A stretch of 44,157 nucleotides of DNA, taken from NCBI GenBank assembly GCA_002506535.1, contig DAXT01000020.1:1-44157 (forward strand), in the 5' to 3' direction. This stretch comes from Methanothrix harundinacea (lineage in GTDB: Archaea > Halobacteriota > Methanosarcinia > Methanotrichales > Methanotrichaceae). Within the stretch, counting starts at the first letter, position 1. Each line of letters opens with the position of its first letter. Positions 23,888-31,126 of this stretch are shown one piece after another. A model generated the notes under the pieces. That model did no database searches. It saw only the letters and a program-made list of their open reading frames with translations, and was not told the DNA's origin. A program made the translations under genes and the position numbers.

Positions 23888-23974
23888 GTGATCGGAGAGA
23901 TCCTGGTCGCAATATCGGCCTTCGGTCTGGCGTTCTGGGTCTGCATAATACATTACGTCAAAGTTGATGCCTGA
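23888..23974 (+). CDS. Putative 28-residue membrane peptide
   Basis: GTG-initiated ORF of 28 codons plus TGA. The translation is one hydrophobic helix with the core ILVAISAFGLAFWVCIIHY followed by the short polar tail VKVDA, the layout of single-span membrane microproteins such as accessory subunits of transporters or respiratory complexes. A purine-rich AGGATGG lies about six bases upstream and a perfect palindrome precedes it. No family is recognised and its short length means chance cannot be excluded. Nothing else was found in 23975-24149. Confidence 0.4.
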   Translation: MIGEILVAISAFGLAFWVCIIHYVKVDA

Positions 23975-24149
23975 GATAAGCCAGGGACCCCGCAGAGGAC
24001 GTCGATCTTACCCTTGCTGGCCGGCCGGCGAGCCTGTACTGGACCCTCCATAAATCTGCCCGATTATCCAAAAACCCCATTTCAGGGACGAGATCGCACC
24101 CTCCGTATCTTCAACCTCGGCCTCGTCCCCCCTTTTTTCCCAAACCCCT

Positions 24150-24803
24150 CTACAGACAGGGGAGCCAGTCGACGGCCCCGGTGGTGTCGCTCTCGTTCTT
24201 GAAGAGCTGGATGTACTTCTCTATCGAGAAGACCCCGACGAGATCCTCTACGGACCTTCCCACCTCGAAGGGCCTCTTCGCCCCCTCGATCTTCTCTACG
24301 GAGAGCCAGCCGATATGGCCGACACCGATGACGTTGGCGTTGAAGCTCGCCTCGATCCCGCTGTTGTTCACCTCGTTCAGGCGGCTGTTTCCTACAGTGC
24401 TGATCTGGGTGTTCTTCATCAGGCTCTCGGCGTGGGTATAGCTCTCCGTCACCACCGCTCCCGCATCGTAGTTCGCGACGCAGAGCCGGTCCTGCCACTT
24501 CTTATCGTAGGTGCCGGTCTGGTAGCTGACCGGGAAGTACTCGAAGGTCGCTTCCTGGGTGTAGTTTATGGAGTTGCGGTTGACAGAAAGCTCGAACTCG
24601 GTCCGGTCGTAGAAGCTGCCGGTCCCCGAGATCCTCTCGACGATCTTCTGGCCGCTGTAGCCCTGGGCGGTCTGGCCGATGAGCTCGTGGCTCCTATAAC
24701 CCACCCCCTGGATCACCGACCGTTCGTATATGTAATTGGCAGCCGCCGCTGACCCCACCAAAACCAGCATCGAGATCAGGACAGCGCAGCATAGCCTATT
24801 CAA
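24150..24803 (-). CDS. Secreted protein of the ESYxH surface family
   Basis: A 217-residue exported protein. The signal peptide covers residues 1-22 (LCCAVLISMLVLVGSAAAA). The mature chain is predicted beta-rich, with YERSVIQGVGYRSHE, ISGTGSFYDRTEFELSVN, VTESYTHAESLMKNTQIS and GVGHIGWLSVEKI. The last two segments match the 31-kb lipoprotein (MKESYIHGSSLSREAEIG) and the broken gene at 10803-12392 (GRGHIGFLKM), so it is a single-domain member of the same local family. Several NxS/T sequons are present. Function unknown; envelope location inferred. Start: TTG at 24803 with GGAGG six bases before it and TTTTTAAACG near 24840-24848 as TATA element, so it is probably its own transcript downstream of mobB. 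Confidence 0.7.
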   Translation of the reverse strand: MNRLCCAVLISMLVLVGSAAAANYIYERSVIQGVGYRSHELIGQTAQGYSGQKIVERISGTGSFYDRTEFELSVNRNSINYTQEATFEYFPVSYQTGTYDKKWQDRLCVANYDAGAVVTESYTHAESLMKNTQISTVGNSRLNEVNNSGIEASFNANVIGVGHIGWLSVEKIEGAKRPFEVGRSVEDLVGVFSIEKYIQLFKNESDTTGAVDWLPCL

Positions 24804-24880
24804 ATCTAACCTCCCCGATCCTCCGCAAACGGCCTTATCGTTTAAAAACGTATCGAGATATTTTCGATTTAAGAAATAAA

Positions 24881-25354
24881 TTAATCAGGTTTGGAGATCC
24901 CCTCCGACCCCCGCCCCGGTGACCGGTAATCGGGAAGCGTCATCAATAGATTCACCAGCTCTTCGATCACCCCTTCGTCGAAGGGCGGGCGTCCGTCCAC
25001 CTTCCTGATGGGGTTAGGAACGTCGATCCCCCCCAGGACGATCTTGGGAAGCTTTGACCTCTTGAACCCCTCGATGATGGCGTAATCGACGCCGGAGTAT
25101 TCGAGGGCCTTGAGGGCATAATCGAGGCTTCCGCCCCTCGAGACGCTGAGGGTGACGCCGTCCCTGCCGACCCCCACCACCACGTCCGCCCCCGCATCGA
25201 AGTGGCGCTTTGTATCGCCTCTGTCTTCGATCTCGTGGTCGGGCATATTCTTCGCCGTCCCGACCCGACCGCGGCCCGCAAGAGACCTGACCATCGCCTC
25301 CACGAGGGAGGTCTTGCCCGACTTCTTCGGCCCCACCACAGATACTACCTTCAA
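24881..25354 (-). CDS. mobB: Molybdopterin-guanine dinucleotide biosynthesis protein MobB
   Basis: A 157-residue P-loop GTP-binding protein that assists MobA in attaching GMP to molybdopterin (or its tungsten form). Walker A is VVGPKKSGKTSLVEAM at residues 6-21. The family motif DTKRHFDAGADVVVGVG lies near 46-63 and YAIIEGFKRSKLPKIVL near 91-107. Tungsten or molybdenum bis-MGD enzymes such as formylmethanofuran dehydrogenase are the expected users in a methanogen. It lies 74 bases downstream of the M20 peptidase on the same strand, at the end of a long leftward gene run. The last 15 residues are polar and unstructured. Confidence 0.88.
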   Translation of the reverse strand: MKVVSVVGPKKSGKTSLVEAMVRSLAGRGRVGTAKNMPDHEIEDRGDTKRHFDAGADVVVGVGRDGVTLSVSRGGSLDYALKALEYSGVDYAIIEGFKRSKLPKIVLGGIDVPNPIRKVDGRPPFDEGVIEELVNLLMTLPDYRSPGRGSEGISKPD

Positions 25355-25428
25355 TATATCCCCCCAACTCCTCTCGCCAGACTCCTCGACCTCCTCCGGT
25401 TATCGCCTCTATCCCCCCGGCCGGAGGA

Positions 25429-26916
25429 TCAGCCCGTCATCAGGGTTGCCAGGAACCTGGCGTAGATCGATAGGTCCTCGACGGTCACGTTCTCGTCGGG
25501 GCCGTGGGGGTTGGAGTCGGTCTGGCGGCCGACGCCGTAGGCGCAGGTCGGTATCCCCGTCACCTCCACCACATAAGCCTGATCGAGGCTGTACTGGGCC
25601 CCCGCCAGCCGGGGGCTCTTCCCCGACGCCCTCTCCAGAGCGGACCTCACCTCCGCGACCCAGGGGTGGTCTGGATCGATCCTCATGGGAGGGTAGCCCA
25701 TCCAGGACCTCCATTCGAGGTCGACGGGGAGGCCGGCGACGGCCCCCTCCATCTCGGCGGCGGCGTCCTCCATCCTCTCCTCGGGGATGACCCTCCTGTC
25801 CCCCCCGATGACGCACCTCTCGGGGACGATGTTCTCCTTGACGCCGCCGGTGATGACGGTGACGTTCAGCATCGGCCGGACTCGATCTATCCCGAAGGTG
25901 GCAAGCTCCGAGGAGGCTGGCAGCGTCGACCTCCTCGCCTCGACCTTCTTCTTCAGGTCCAGGAGCGCCTCTATCACCGGGAGAGCCTTCTCTATGGCGT
26001 TCTCCCCGAGGAAGCTCGCCCCGGAGTGGGCCGCTCTTCCCCGGACCGTCGCCTCCCAGTTGATCACCCCGTTGGAGCCGATGATGACGTCGTCGGAGAA
26101 GCTGTCCATGCAGAGCATCTTCTCTCCCCTGACGAGCCCCTCGTCGGCGAAGAAGCAGAGGCCGGAGTAGCCCCCCACCTCCTCGTCGGTGGTGAGGAGG
26201 ACCTCCAGGTTGTAGCGGTGGCCGCCGCAGGCTGCCACCGCTCTGAGGGCGGCGATGAGGGCCGCCACCGCCCCCTTGGAGTCGGCGACCCCCCGGCCGT
26301 AGATCCTATCGCCCCGGACCTCCAGGTCGAAGGGGTCGGAAGACCACCCCTCCCCGGCGGGGACGACGTCGAGGTGGGTGTAGATCACCAGGGTCTCCTC
26401 GGCCCCGACGTCGAGGCGTGCCCGCAGGTTCGCCCTCTCTCCAGCGAGGCCTCTCTTGCCGCACCTCTCGTCGAAGAGATCCTGGGGGATCACCACCTTC
26501 TCCGTCTCAAAGCCGAGCTCCTCGAAGATGGGTATCAGGTGGTCGACGATCTCGCTGTAGAACCTGCCTGGGGGGGCTACGGTCCTGTATCTCACCAGGT
26601 CCCTCAGAACCTCCAGCATCTCGCAGGCCCGCAGATCCAGGTATCTATAAAGCTCCATGTATCTCAGCAGTTTTATCCTGGTCAGAGCCCTATTAAAGGC
26701 TTCTCTGACCTCTTCTTCTCTGGCCGGCCTCAATTCCGGCGCCATCTCTTCCAGAAGGTCGAGGCACTTCGCGAGAAGCCCCGGGAACAGGACCTCTTCA
26801 GGGTGGCCTGCCCGTCCTGGGCCGTACCTCTCCTTTCGCAGGTTCTCGATCTGGTCGTCCAGGATCCCGCCTTCCCGGATGATGAGGTCCAGCCTTCTTT
26901 CGCCGAGATGGACCAT
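25429..26916 (-). CDS. M20-family metallopeptidase/deacylase with N-terminal extension
   Basis: A zinc-dependent amidohydrolase of the ArgE/DapE/CPG2 type, 495 residues. Catalytic ligands are visible: His181 in YTHLDVVP, Asp212 in GRGVADSKG, the general base Glu245 with Glu246 in TTDEEVGGYSG, Asp in CMDSFSDD and a C-terminal His in SNPHGPDE. The dimerisation domain lies between about 285 and 390 (GSNGVINWEATVRGRAAHSG). Residues 1-100 are a helical extension absent from ordinary M20 enzymes (LDLIIREGGILDDQIENLRKERYG), of unknown role. The substrate, perhaps an N-acyl amino acid or peptide, cannot be read from sequence. ATG 26916 is preferred over TTG 26931 because GGAGAGG lies just before it. 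Same-strand neighbours suggest one leftward run. Confidence 0.85.
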   Translation of the reverse strand: MVHLGERRLDLIIREGGILDDQIENLRKERYGPGRAGHPEEVLFPGLLAKCLDLLEEMAPELRPAREEEVREAFNRALTRIKLLRYMELYRYLDLRACEMLEVLRDLVRYRTVAPPGRFYSEIVDHLIPIFEELGFETEKVVIPQDLFDERCGKRGLAGERANLRARLDVGAEETLVIYTHLDVVPAGEGWSSDPFDLEVRGDRIYGRGVADSKGAVAALIAALRAVAACGGHRYNLEVLLTTDEEVGGYSGLCFFADEGLVRGEKMLCMDSFSDDVIIGSNGVINWEATVRGRAAHSGASFLGENAIEKALPVIEALLDLKKKVEARRSTLPASSELATFGIDRVRPMLNVTVITGGVKENIVPERCVIGGDRRVIPEERMEDAAAEMEGAVAGLPVDLEWRSWMGYPPMRIDPDHPWVAEVRSALERASGKSPRLAGAQYSLDQAYVVEVTGIPTCAYGVGRQTDSNPHGPDENVTVEDLSIYARFLATLMTG

Positions 26917-26997
26917 CGTGCCTCTCCGCAAACTTCAGAGAGATCTGTAGGAAGGTGTCGGTCTCAAACCCCATCCCGCCGTACAACCGACCCCTCC

Positions 26998-27588
26998 CTA
27001 GATACCACCTGGTCCGGAGACGAGGCTGACGACGGCTATCGTCAACAGCCCTATCAGGATCATCTTCACCCCCGAGGCGATCATCCGGTCCTGGCTGATC
27101 TTCGCGAGGAATAGCCCCAGGAAGAAGAGGCAGGCAAGGCCCAGGGAGAGGGAGAGGCGGAAGGCCTCCTCCATATCGATCGCCGGGACGAAGAGGTATG
27201 GGAGGACGAGGATGGCCGCCCCGATGGCGGGGCTGATCCCGTTCACCAGGGCGACGACAACGATGGCGAACTGTGATGCCCTCGCAAACTGGCTCTTCTT
27301 GAGGTCGACGAGCATCGCTGCCTCGAGCTTCTTCAAGTCCCTCCTCCTCTCCGCCCGTTCCGCGAGATAGGCGCTGCTCATCCCGGAGATGCCCAGGGCT
27401 ATGCTCCCCCCCACCCCGGCCTTTACGACTATCTCGGGATCGGAGAGCCCCGAGAAGTGGGCGCCGATGACGACCCCCATGATGGTGAGGATCCCGTCAA
27501 AGGCGTTCATGACGAATAGACGCCTGGCTATCCTGAAGGCCTCGCTGACCCGTAGGTAGGTCCTGAACCTGTTCAAGCTTTGATCCAT
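26998..27588 (-). CDS. VIT1/CCC1-type membrane protein (TIGR00267-like)
   Basis: A 196-residue integral membrane protein with about five hydrophobic helices. The first helix carries the VIT1/CCC1 signature NAFDGILTIMGVVIGA near residues 28-43. It is followed by GGSIALGISGMSSAYLAERAERRRDLKKLE, where a charged cytoplasmic helix begins, and then three more helices (ASQFAIVVVALVNGISPAIGAAILVLPYLF, LSLGLACLFFLGLF, GVKMILIGLLTIAVVSLV). The wider family exports iron or manganese into vacuoles or out of cells; archaeal short members are uncharacterised. It begins 28 bases downstream of gpmI and ends about 80 bases before the M20 gene, so it is likely cotranscribed. Confidence 0.78.
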   Translation of the reverse strand: MDQSLNRFRTYLRVSEAFRIARRLFVMNAFDGILTIMGVVIGAHFSGLSDPEIVVKAGVGGSIALGISGMSSAYLAERAERRRDLKKLEAAMLVDLKKSQFARASQFAIVVVALVNGISPAIGAAILVLPYLFVPAIDMEEAFRLSLSLGLACLFFLGLFLAKISQDRMIASGVKMILIGLLTIAVVSLVSGPGGI

Positions 27589-27616
27589 CTTTTGCAGTCG
27601 CCTCTATCTCTTCGGC

Positions 27617-29134
27617 TTAATCTCTGGCGAGTAGAGACCTTCCGGTCATGGCTGGGGGGGGCGCCAGGCCCATAAGCTCCAGGGCCGTGGGGGCGACGTC
27701 GGCGAGGATCCCGCCGTCCCGGAGCCGCTCCTTTCCGCCGTCTCTGGCGAGGATGAAGGGGACCCGGTTTGAGGTGTGGGCGGTATGGTGCTGGCCTGTG
27801 GTCCTGTCCTCCATCTTCTCGGCGTTCCCGTGATCTGAGGTCAGGAGGACGGCCCCGCCCCGGGCCAGGACCTCCGACGCCACGCGCCCGACGCACTCGT
27901 CGACCGCCTCCACCGCCTCCACCGCCGCATCGAAGATCCCGGTATGCCCCACCATGTCGGAGTTGGCGTAGTTGAGGACGATGAGGTCGTAGACGCCCTC
28001 CCGGATCTTTCCGACGACGGCGTCGGTGACAAGAAAGGCGGACATCTCCGGCTTCTGGTCGTAGGTCGCGACCTTCGGGGAGGGTATCAGGAGCCGGTCC
28101 TCTCCGGGGCTCGCCTCCTCTCTGCCGCCGTTGAAGAAGAAGGTGACATGGGCGTACTTCTCCGTCTCGGCGATCCGCAGCTGCAAGAGGCCCGCCCTGC
28201 TCACCACATCGCCGAGGGTATCGGTCAGGTGCTCCGCCGGGAAGGCGACTGCCGCCTCTATCGACTCCTGGTATTCGGTCATGCAGACGAAGGAGACGGT
28301 CATCTCCTTCGTCTCGAACTCGCAGAAGTCGGGGGTGGTGAAGGCCTTTGTTATCTGGCGGGCCCTATCGGGCCTGAAGTTGAAGAATATGACGGCATCG
28401 CCGTCTTCGACCATGCCTTGCGGGTCGACGACCGTCGGCTTGAGAAACTCGTCGTCCTCGCCCCGGCGGTAGCCGGCCTCCACCGCCTCCTCTGGACCCG
28501 GAGCCCGTAGCCCATCCCCAGTGGTCATGGCGCGGTAGGCGAGCTTCGTCCTCTCCCACCTCCTGTCTCGGTCCATCGAGTAGTACCTTCCCGCGACGGT
28601 GGCCACATTCCCGACGCCGGCAGATCTGATCTCCTCCTCCAGCTGTCGGAAGTATCCGAGGGCGCTGCGGGGAGGGACGTCCCTCCCGTCGAGGATGGCG
28701 TGGATCCTGACCCTCTCGATCCCCCTCGCCCTGGCGAGGCGGAGAAGGGCGTATAAGTGGGAGTTGTGGCTGTGGACGCCGCCGTCGGAGAGAAGGCCCA
28801 TGAGGTGGAGGGCTGCGCCCCTGGCCTTAAGCGCATCCATCGCCGCCGTCAGGACGGAGTTATCGAAGAAAGAGCCGTCTTCGATGGCGAGATTGATCCT
28901 GGTGTAGTCCTGGTAGACGATCCTTCCCGCCCCCAGGTTGAGGTGGCCGACCTCGGAGTTTCCCATCTGGCCCGGGGGGAGGCCGACGTCGAGGCCCGCG
29001 GCCCCCAGGGTCGTCTTGGGGTAAGATCTCGCTAGCCGGTCGATGTTGGGAGTTTTTGCGGAGGCGATGGCGTTTCCATCCAGCTGATCGCTCTCCCCAA
29101 ACCCGTCCATGATGATGAGGATGACTGGCTTCAT
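27617..29134 (-). CDS. gpmI: 2,3-bisphosphoglycerate-independent phosphoglycerate mutase
   Basis: Interconverts 3- and 2-phosphoglycerate in glycolysis and gluconeogenesis. The 505-residue chain is the bacterial-type GpmI, not the shorter archaeal ApgM. Metal-binding Asp10 lies in IIMDGFG and the phosphorylated serine is Ser60 in QMGNSEVGHLNLGAG. The phosphotransferase insert includes IHAILDGRDVPPRSALGY, GRYYSMDRDRRWER and FFNFRPDRARQIT. The C-terminal phosphatase-like metal sites are in VLNYANSDMVGHTG and LTSDHGNAEKMED, followed by HTSNRVPFIL. An acetate-fed methanogen uses it for sugar synthesis. It follows pcm by about 44 bases on the same strand. Confidence 0.95.
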   Translation of the reverse strand: MKPVILIIMDGFGESDQLDGNAIASAKTPNIDRLARSYPKTTLGAAGLDVGLPPGQMGNSEVGHLNLGAGRIVYQDYTRINLAIEDGSFFDNSVLTAAMDALKARGAALHLMGLLSDGGVHSHNSHLYALLRLARARGIERVRIHAILDGRDVPPRSALGYFRQLEEEIRSAGVGNVATVAGRYYSMDRDRRWERTKLAYRAMTTGDGLRAPGPEEAVEAGYRRGEDDEFLKPTVVDPQGMVEDGDAVIFFNFRPDRARQITKAFTTPDFCEFETKEMTVSFVCMTEYQESIEAAVAFPAEHLTDTLGDVVSRAGLLQLRIAETEKYAHVTFFFNGGREEASPGEDRLLIPSPKVATYDQKPEMSAFLVTDAVVGKIREGVYDLIVLNYANSDMVGHTGIFDAAVEAVEAVDECVGRVASEVLARGGAVLLTSDHGNAEKMEDRTTGQHHTAHTSNRVPFILARDGGKERLRDGGILADVAPTALELMGLAPPPAMTGRSLLARD

Positions 29135-29178
29135 CAGATATCGGTCGCCCCAAATCGAGATAACCCTTTCTGACCCCT

Positions 29179-29805
29179 TCAGATCGTAAAGCCGTACTCT
29201 CCCACCAGGGGTACGAAGACGACGCCTCCGTGGTGCTCCAGCTCAAACCCCTCCTGCGTCCTCTCCACCAGGACTAGCTCCTGGAAGCACGACCCCAGGG
29301 GTATGACGAGCTTTCCCCCCACCTTCAATTGCTCTTTAAGCGGCTCGGGGATCTTCGGAGCGGTAGCAGCCACGTTGATCCGATCGTAGGGCGCGTATTC
29401 GGGAAGGCCGCGGCTTCCGTCCCCCTCGAGGACGGTGACGTTCTTGACCCCCGCAGCCCTCAGGTTCTCTCTGGCGAAGAGGGCGATCTCAGCTATCCGC
29501 TCGATGGAGTAGACATGCCCCTTGGGCCCGACGAGGTCGGCGATCACCGCGGCGTGGTAGCCGGAGCCGGTCCCCACGTCCAGGACCTTCATCCCCTCCC
29601 CTATATCGAGGACGTCGCACATGATCGCCACCATGTGGGGTGCGGATATCGTCTGGCCCTTTCCGATGGGGAGGGGACGGTCCTCGTATGCGGTATGGCC
29701 GATCCTCCGGGGAACGAAGAGCTCCCGGGGGACCCGCTCCATGGCATCGACGACACGGTCGCTGGCGCTTCCCCGGAGCCTTTCGATCATCTCTTCTTTC
29801 GTCAT
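29179..29805 (-). CDS. pcm: Protein-L-isoaspartate O-methyltransferase
   Basis: SAM-dependent repair enzyme that methylates L-isoaspartyl residues formed in ageing proteins. The 208-residue length is normal. Family motifs: VPRELFVPRRIGHTAYEDRPLPIGKGQTISAPHMVAIM type region at residues 25-65, split here as YEDRPLPIGKGQTIS and PHMVAIM; SAM-binding VLDVGTGSGYHAAVIADL near 74-91; VTVLEGDGSRGLPEYAPYDRI near 123-142 as VLEGDGSRGLPE; and LKVGGKLVIPLG. Its ATG overlaps the stop of the upstream zinc protein by four bases, so the two are translationally coupled. Confidence 0.94.
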   Translation of the reverse strand: MTKEEMIERLRGSASDRVVDAMERVPRELFVPRRIGHTAYEDRPLPIGKGQTISAPHMVAIMCDVLDIGEGMKVLDVGTGSGYHAAVIADLVGPKGHVYSIERIAEIALFARENLRAAGVKNVTVLEGDGSRGLPEYAPYDRINVAATAPKIPEPLKEQLKVGGKLVIPLGSCFQELVLVERTQEGFELEHHGGVVFVPLVGEYGFTI

Positions 29806-30368
29806 AGAGCTTCCCCCCAGATCCTGACGATCTCTTTCGCCGGCGCCCTGTTGGGAGATCGACCGTCCCGGAGCCTGATCTTCTCCACCCTGAACCTCCT
29901 CCCTTCGACGGTCCTCGTCTCGCCGACGGCGAAGGTCTCATCCCCCCTGGCGGGGACGGAGTATGAGGAGGTCTTCCCCCCCCTGTAGACGGCGACCTTC
30001 ACCACCACCTCGTCGACGTCCCTCGTCCAGAGGGTCTTCACCTCCCCTGCCGCGGCAGCCTCCTCCCGCCTCCCTCCTTCCAGCTCAATGGAGGTGACCT
30101 CCACCAGGGCGACCTCCCCCACCCCGTCGTCCACCAGAAGCTCATCTGCGACGCGCAGGAGGTCGTCGGCGGGAACCTCGATCTTCCGGCGGTCGGAGGA
30201 GCCGGCGGAGCTTATGATGACCCGAAGGGTGGTGAGCCTCGCCCGCTCCAACTTGATGGGGTGGACCGTGCCGCACCCCTCGCACCTCACCAGATGTTCC
30301 CGTCCGAGCTTGACGGTGACGTGTTCGGTGAGGTCGTCACATTTGGGGCAGAAGATCTCCTCATCCAT
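29802..30368 (-). CDS. HVO_0476-family zinc-finger protein
   Basis: A 188-residue archaeal protein with an N-terminal zinc ribbon: CPKC at residues 7-10 and CEGC at 29-32 (EHLVRCEGCGTVH). The remainder has short beta-strand repeats such as LRVIISSAGSSDRRKIEVP, VALVEVTSIELEGGRR and VVVKVAVYRGGKTSSYSVPA. The layout matches the archaeal HVO_0476 family, whose function is unknown; the ribbon suggests nucleic-acid or protein binding. It overlaps pcm by four bases and is 36 bases downstream of the MBL hydrolase gene, on the same strand. Confidence 0.82.
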   Translation of the reverse strand: MDEEIFCPKCDDLTEHVTVKLGREHLVRCEGCGTVHPIKLERARLTTLRVIISSAGSSDRRKIEVPADDLLRVADELLVDDGVGEVALVEVTSIELEGGRREEAAAAGEVKTLWTRDVDEVVVKVAVYRGGKTSSYSVPARGDETFAVGETRTVEGRRFRVEKIRLRDGRSPNRAPAKEIVRIWGEAL

Positions 30369-30404
30369 GGTTACACCCCTCCTCCAGGAACTACTAAAAG
30401 GTGA

Positions 30405-31016
30405 CTATCGGAGGCCCGGGCGGGGCCGACCGGCGGGGCGGAAGACCTTCCCGTGGCCGGGTATGACGACGTCCGCCCGCTCCAGAGCCGCCAGCCTGCT
30501 GGCCCGGAGGGCCGGGGGGTCGCAGGCCAACTCGTCCTCTTGGGCCAGAAGGGATTCTACATCGGTTTTGGGGACCGCACCGTCGCGCCACCAGAATAGG
30601 TCTCCGGCGACGAGCCAGGTCTCGCCCTCCACCGGGACGAGGAGGGAACCGTGATCCGGGGTGTGCCCCGGCGTCGCAAGGACCTCGATCCCCGTTTCGG
30701 GGATGAACTTTCCGTAAGGGATCAATTCGTCGCCCCTGTATACAAAGGTCGGATCGCATACCTCCGCCTGCGGAAAGAGCCTGAGGTTCAGGATGTGGTC
30801 GAGGTGGGGGTGGGTGACGAATATGATATCTACGTCTTGGGGAGAGAGCCCCTCTCTATAGAGGGCGCAGAGGAGACTTTCTCCATCGGCCCCGGGGTCG
30901 GCGAGGATCCTCATCCCGGAATCCTCGATCAGGACCGACGAAGGCGATGCCCGAAAGACGCCGCCCTCCAGCTCCCTGGCGTACCCCTCCACCAGCACCG
31001 ATATTTCAGCCACCAC
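30405..31016 (-). CDS. MBL-fold metallohydrolase (MBLAC1-like)
   Basis: A 203-residue metallo-beta-lactamase-fold hydrolase. Metal ligands are visible: THPHLDH with His69, His71, Asp73 and His74; TPGHTPDHGS with the third-site His near 119; AGDLFWW with the bridging Asp; and IPGHGKVF with the last His. The arrangement recalls MBLAC1-type small hydrolases, but the substrate is not evident. It has no signal peptide and is cytoplasmic. The start is GTG at 31016 with GGGGTGA about four bases upstream. A TATA-like CTTAAAACC on the minus strand near 31053-31061 fits it, making it the first gene of the leftward run to mobB. It diverges from the lipoprotein gene at 31127. Confidence 0.82.
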   Translation of the reverse strand: MVAEISVLVEGYARELEGGVFRASPSSVLIEDSGMRILADPGADGESLLCALYREGLSPQDVDIIFVTHPHLDHILNLRLFPQAEVCDPTFVYRGDELIPYGKFIPETGIEVLATPGHTPDHGSLLVPVEGETWLVAGDLFWWRDGAVPKTDVESLLAQEDELACDPPALRASRLAALERADVVIPGHGKVFRPAGRPRPGLR

Positions 31017-31126
31017 CGTTCACCCCAGAAGGCCTCCTTCATCCAGCTCAAAAGGGTTTTAAGAGGCGGAAGATAAAGATATGACGGGCGGCCCGATATC
31101 TCGGGTCCATCCGGAGGTGGGCGGTT

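Noticed and set aside
25504..27114. 536-codon plus-strand open frame across the M20 gene and into the VIT1-like gene
   Set aside because: Antisense to well-supported genes; no recognisable domains.
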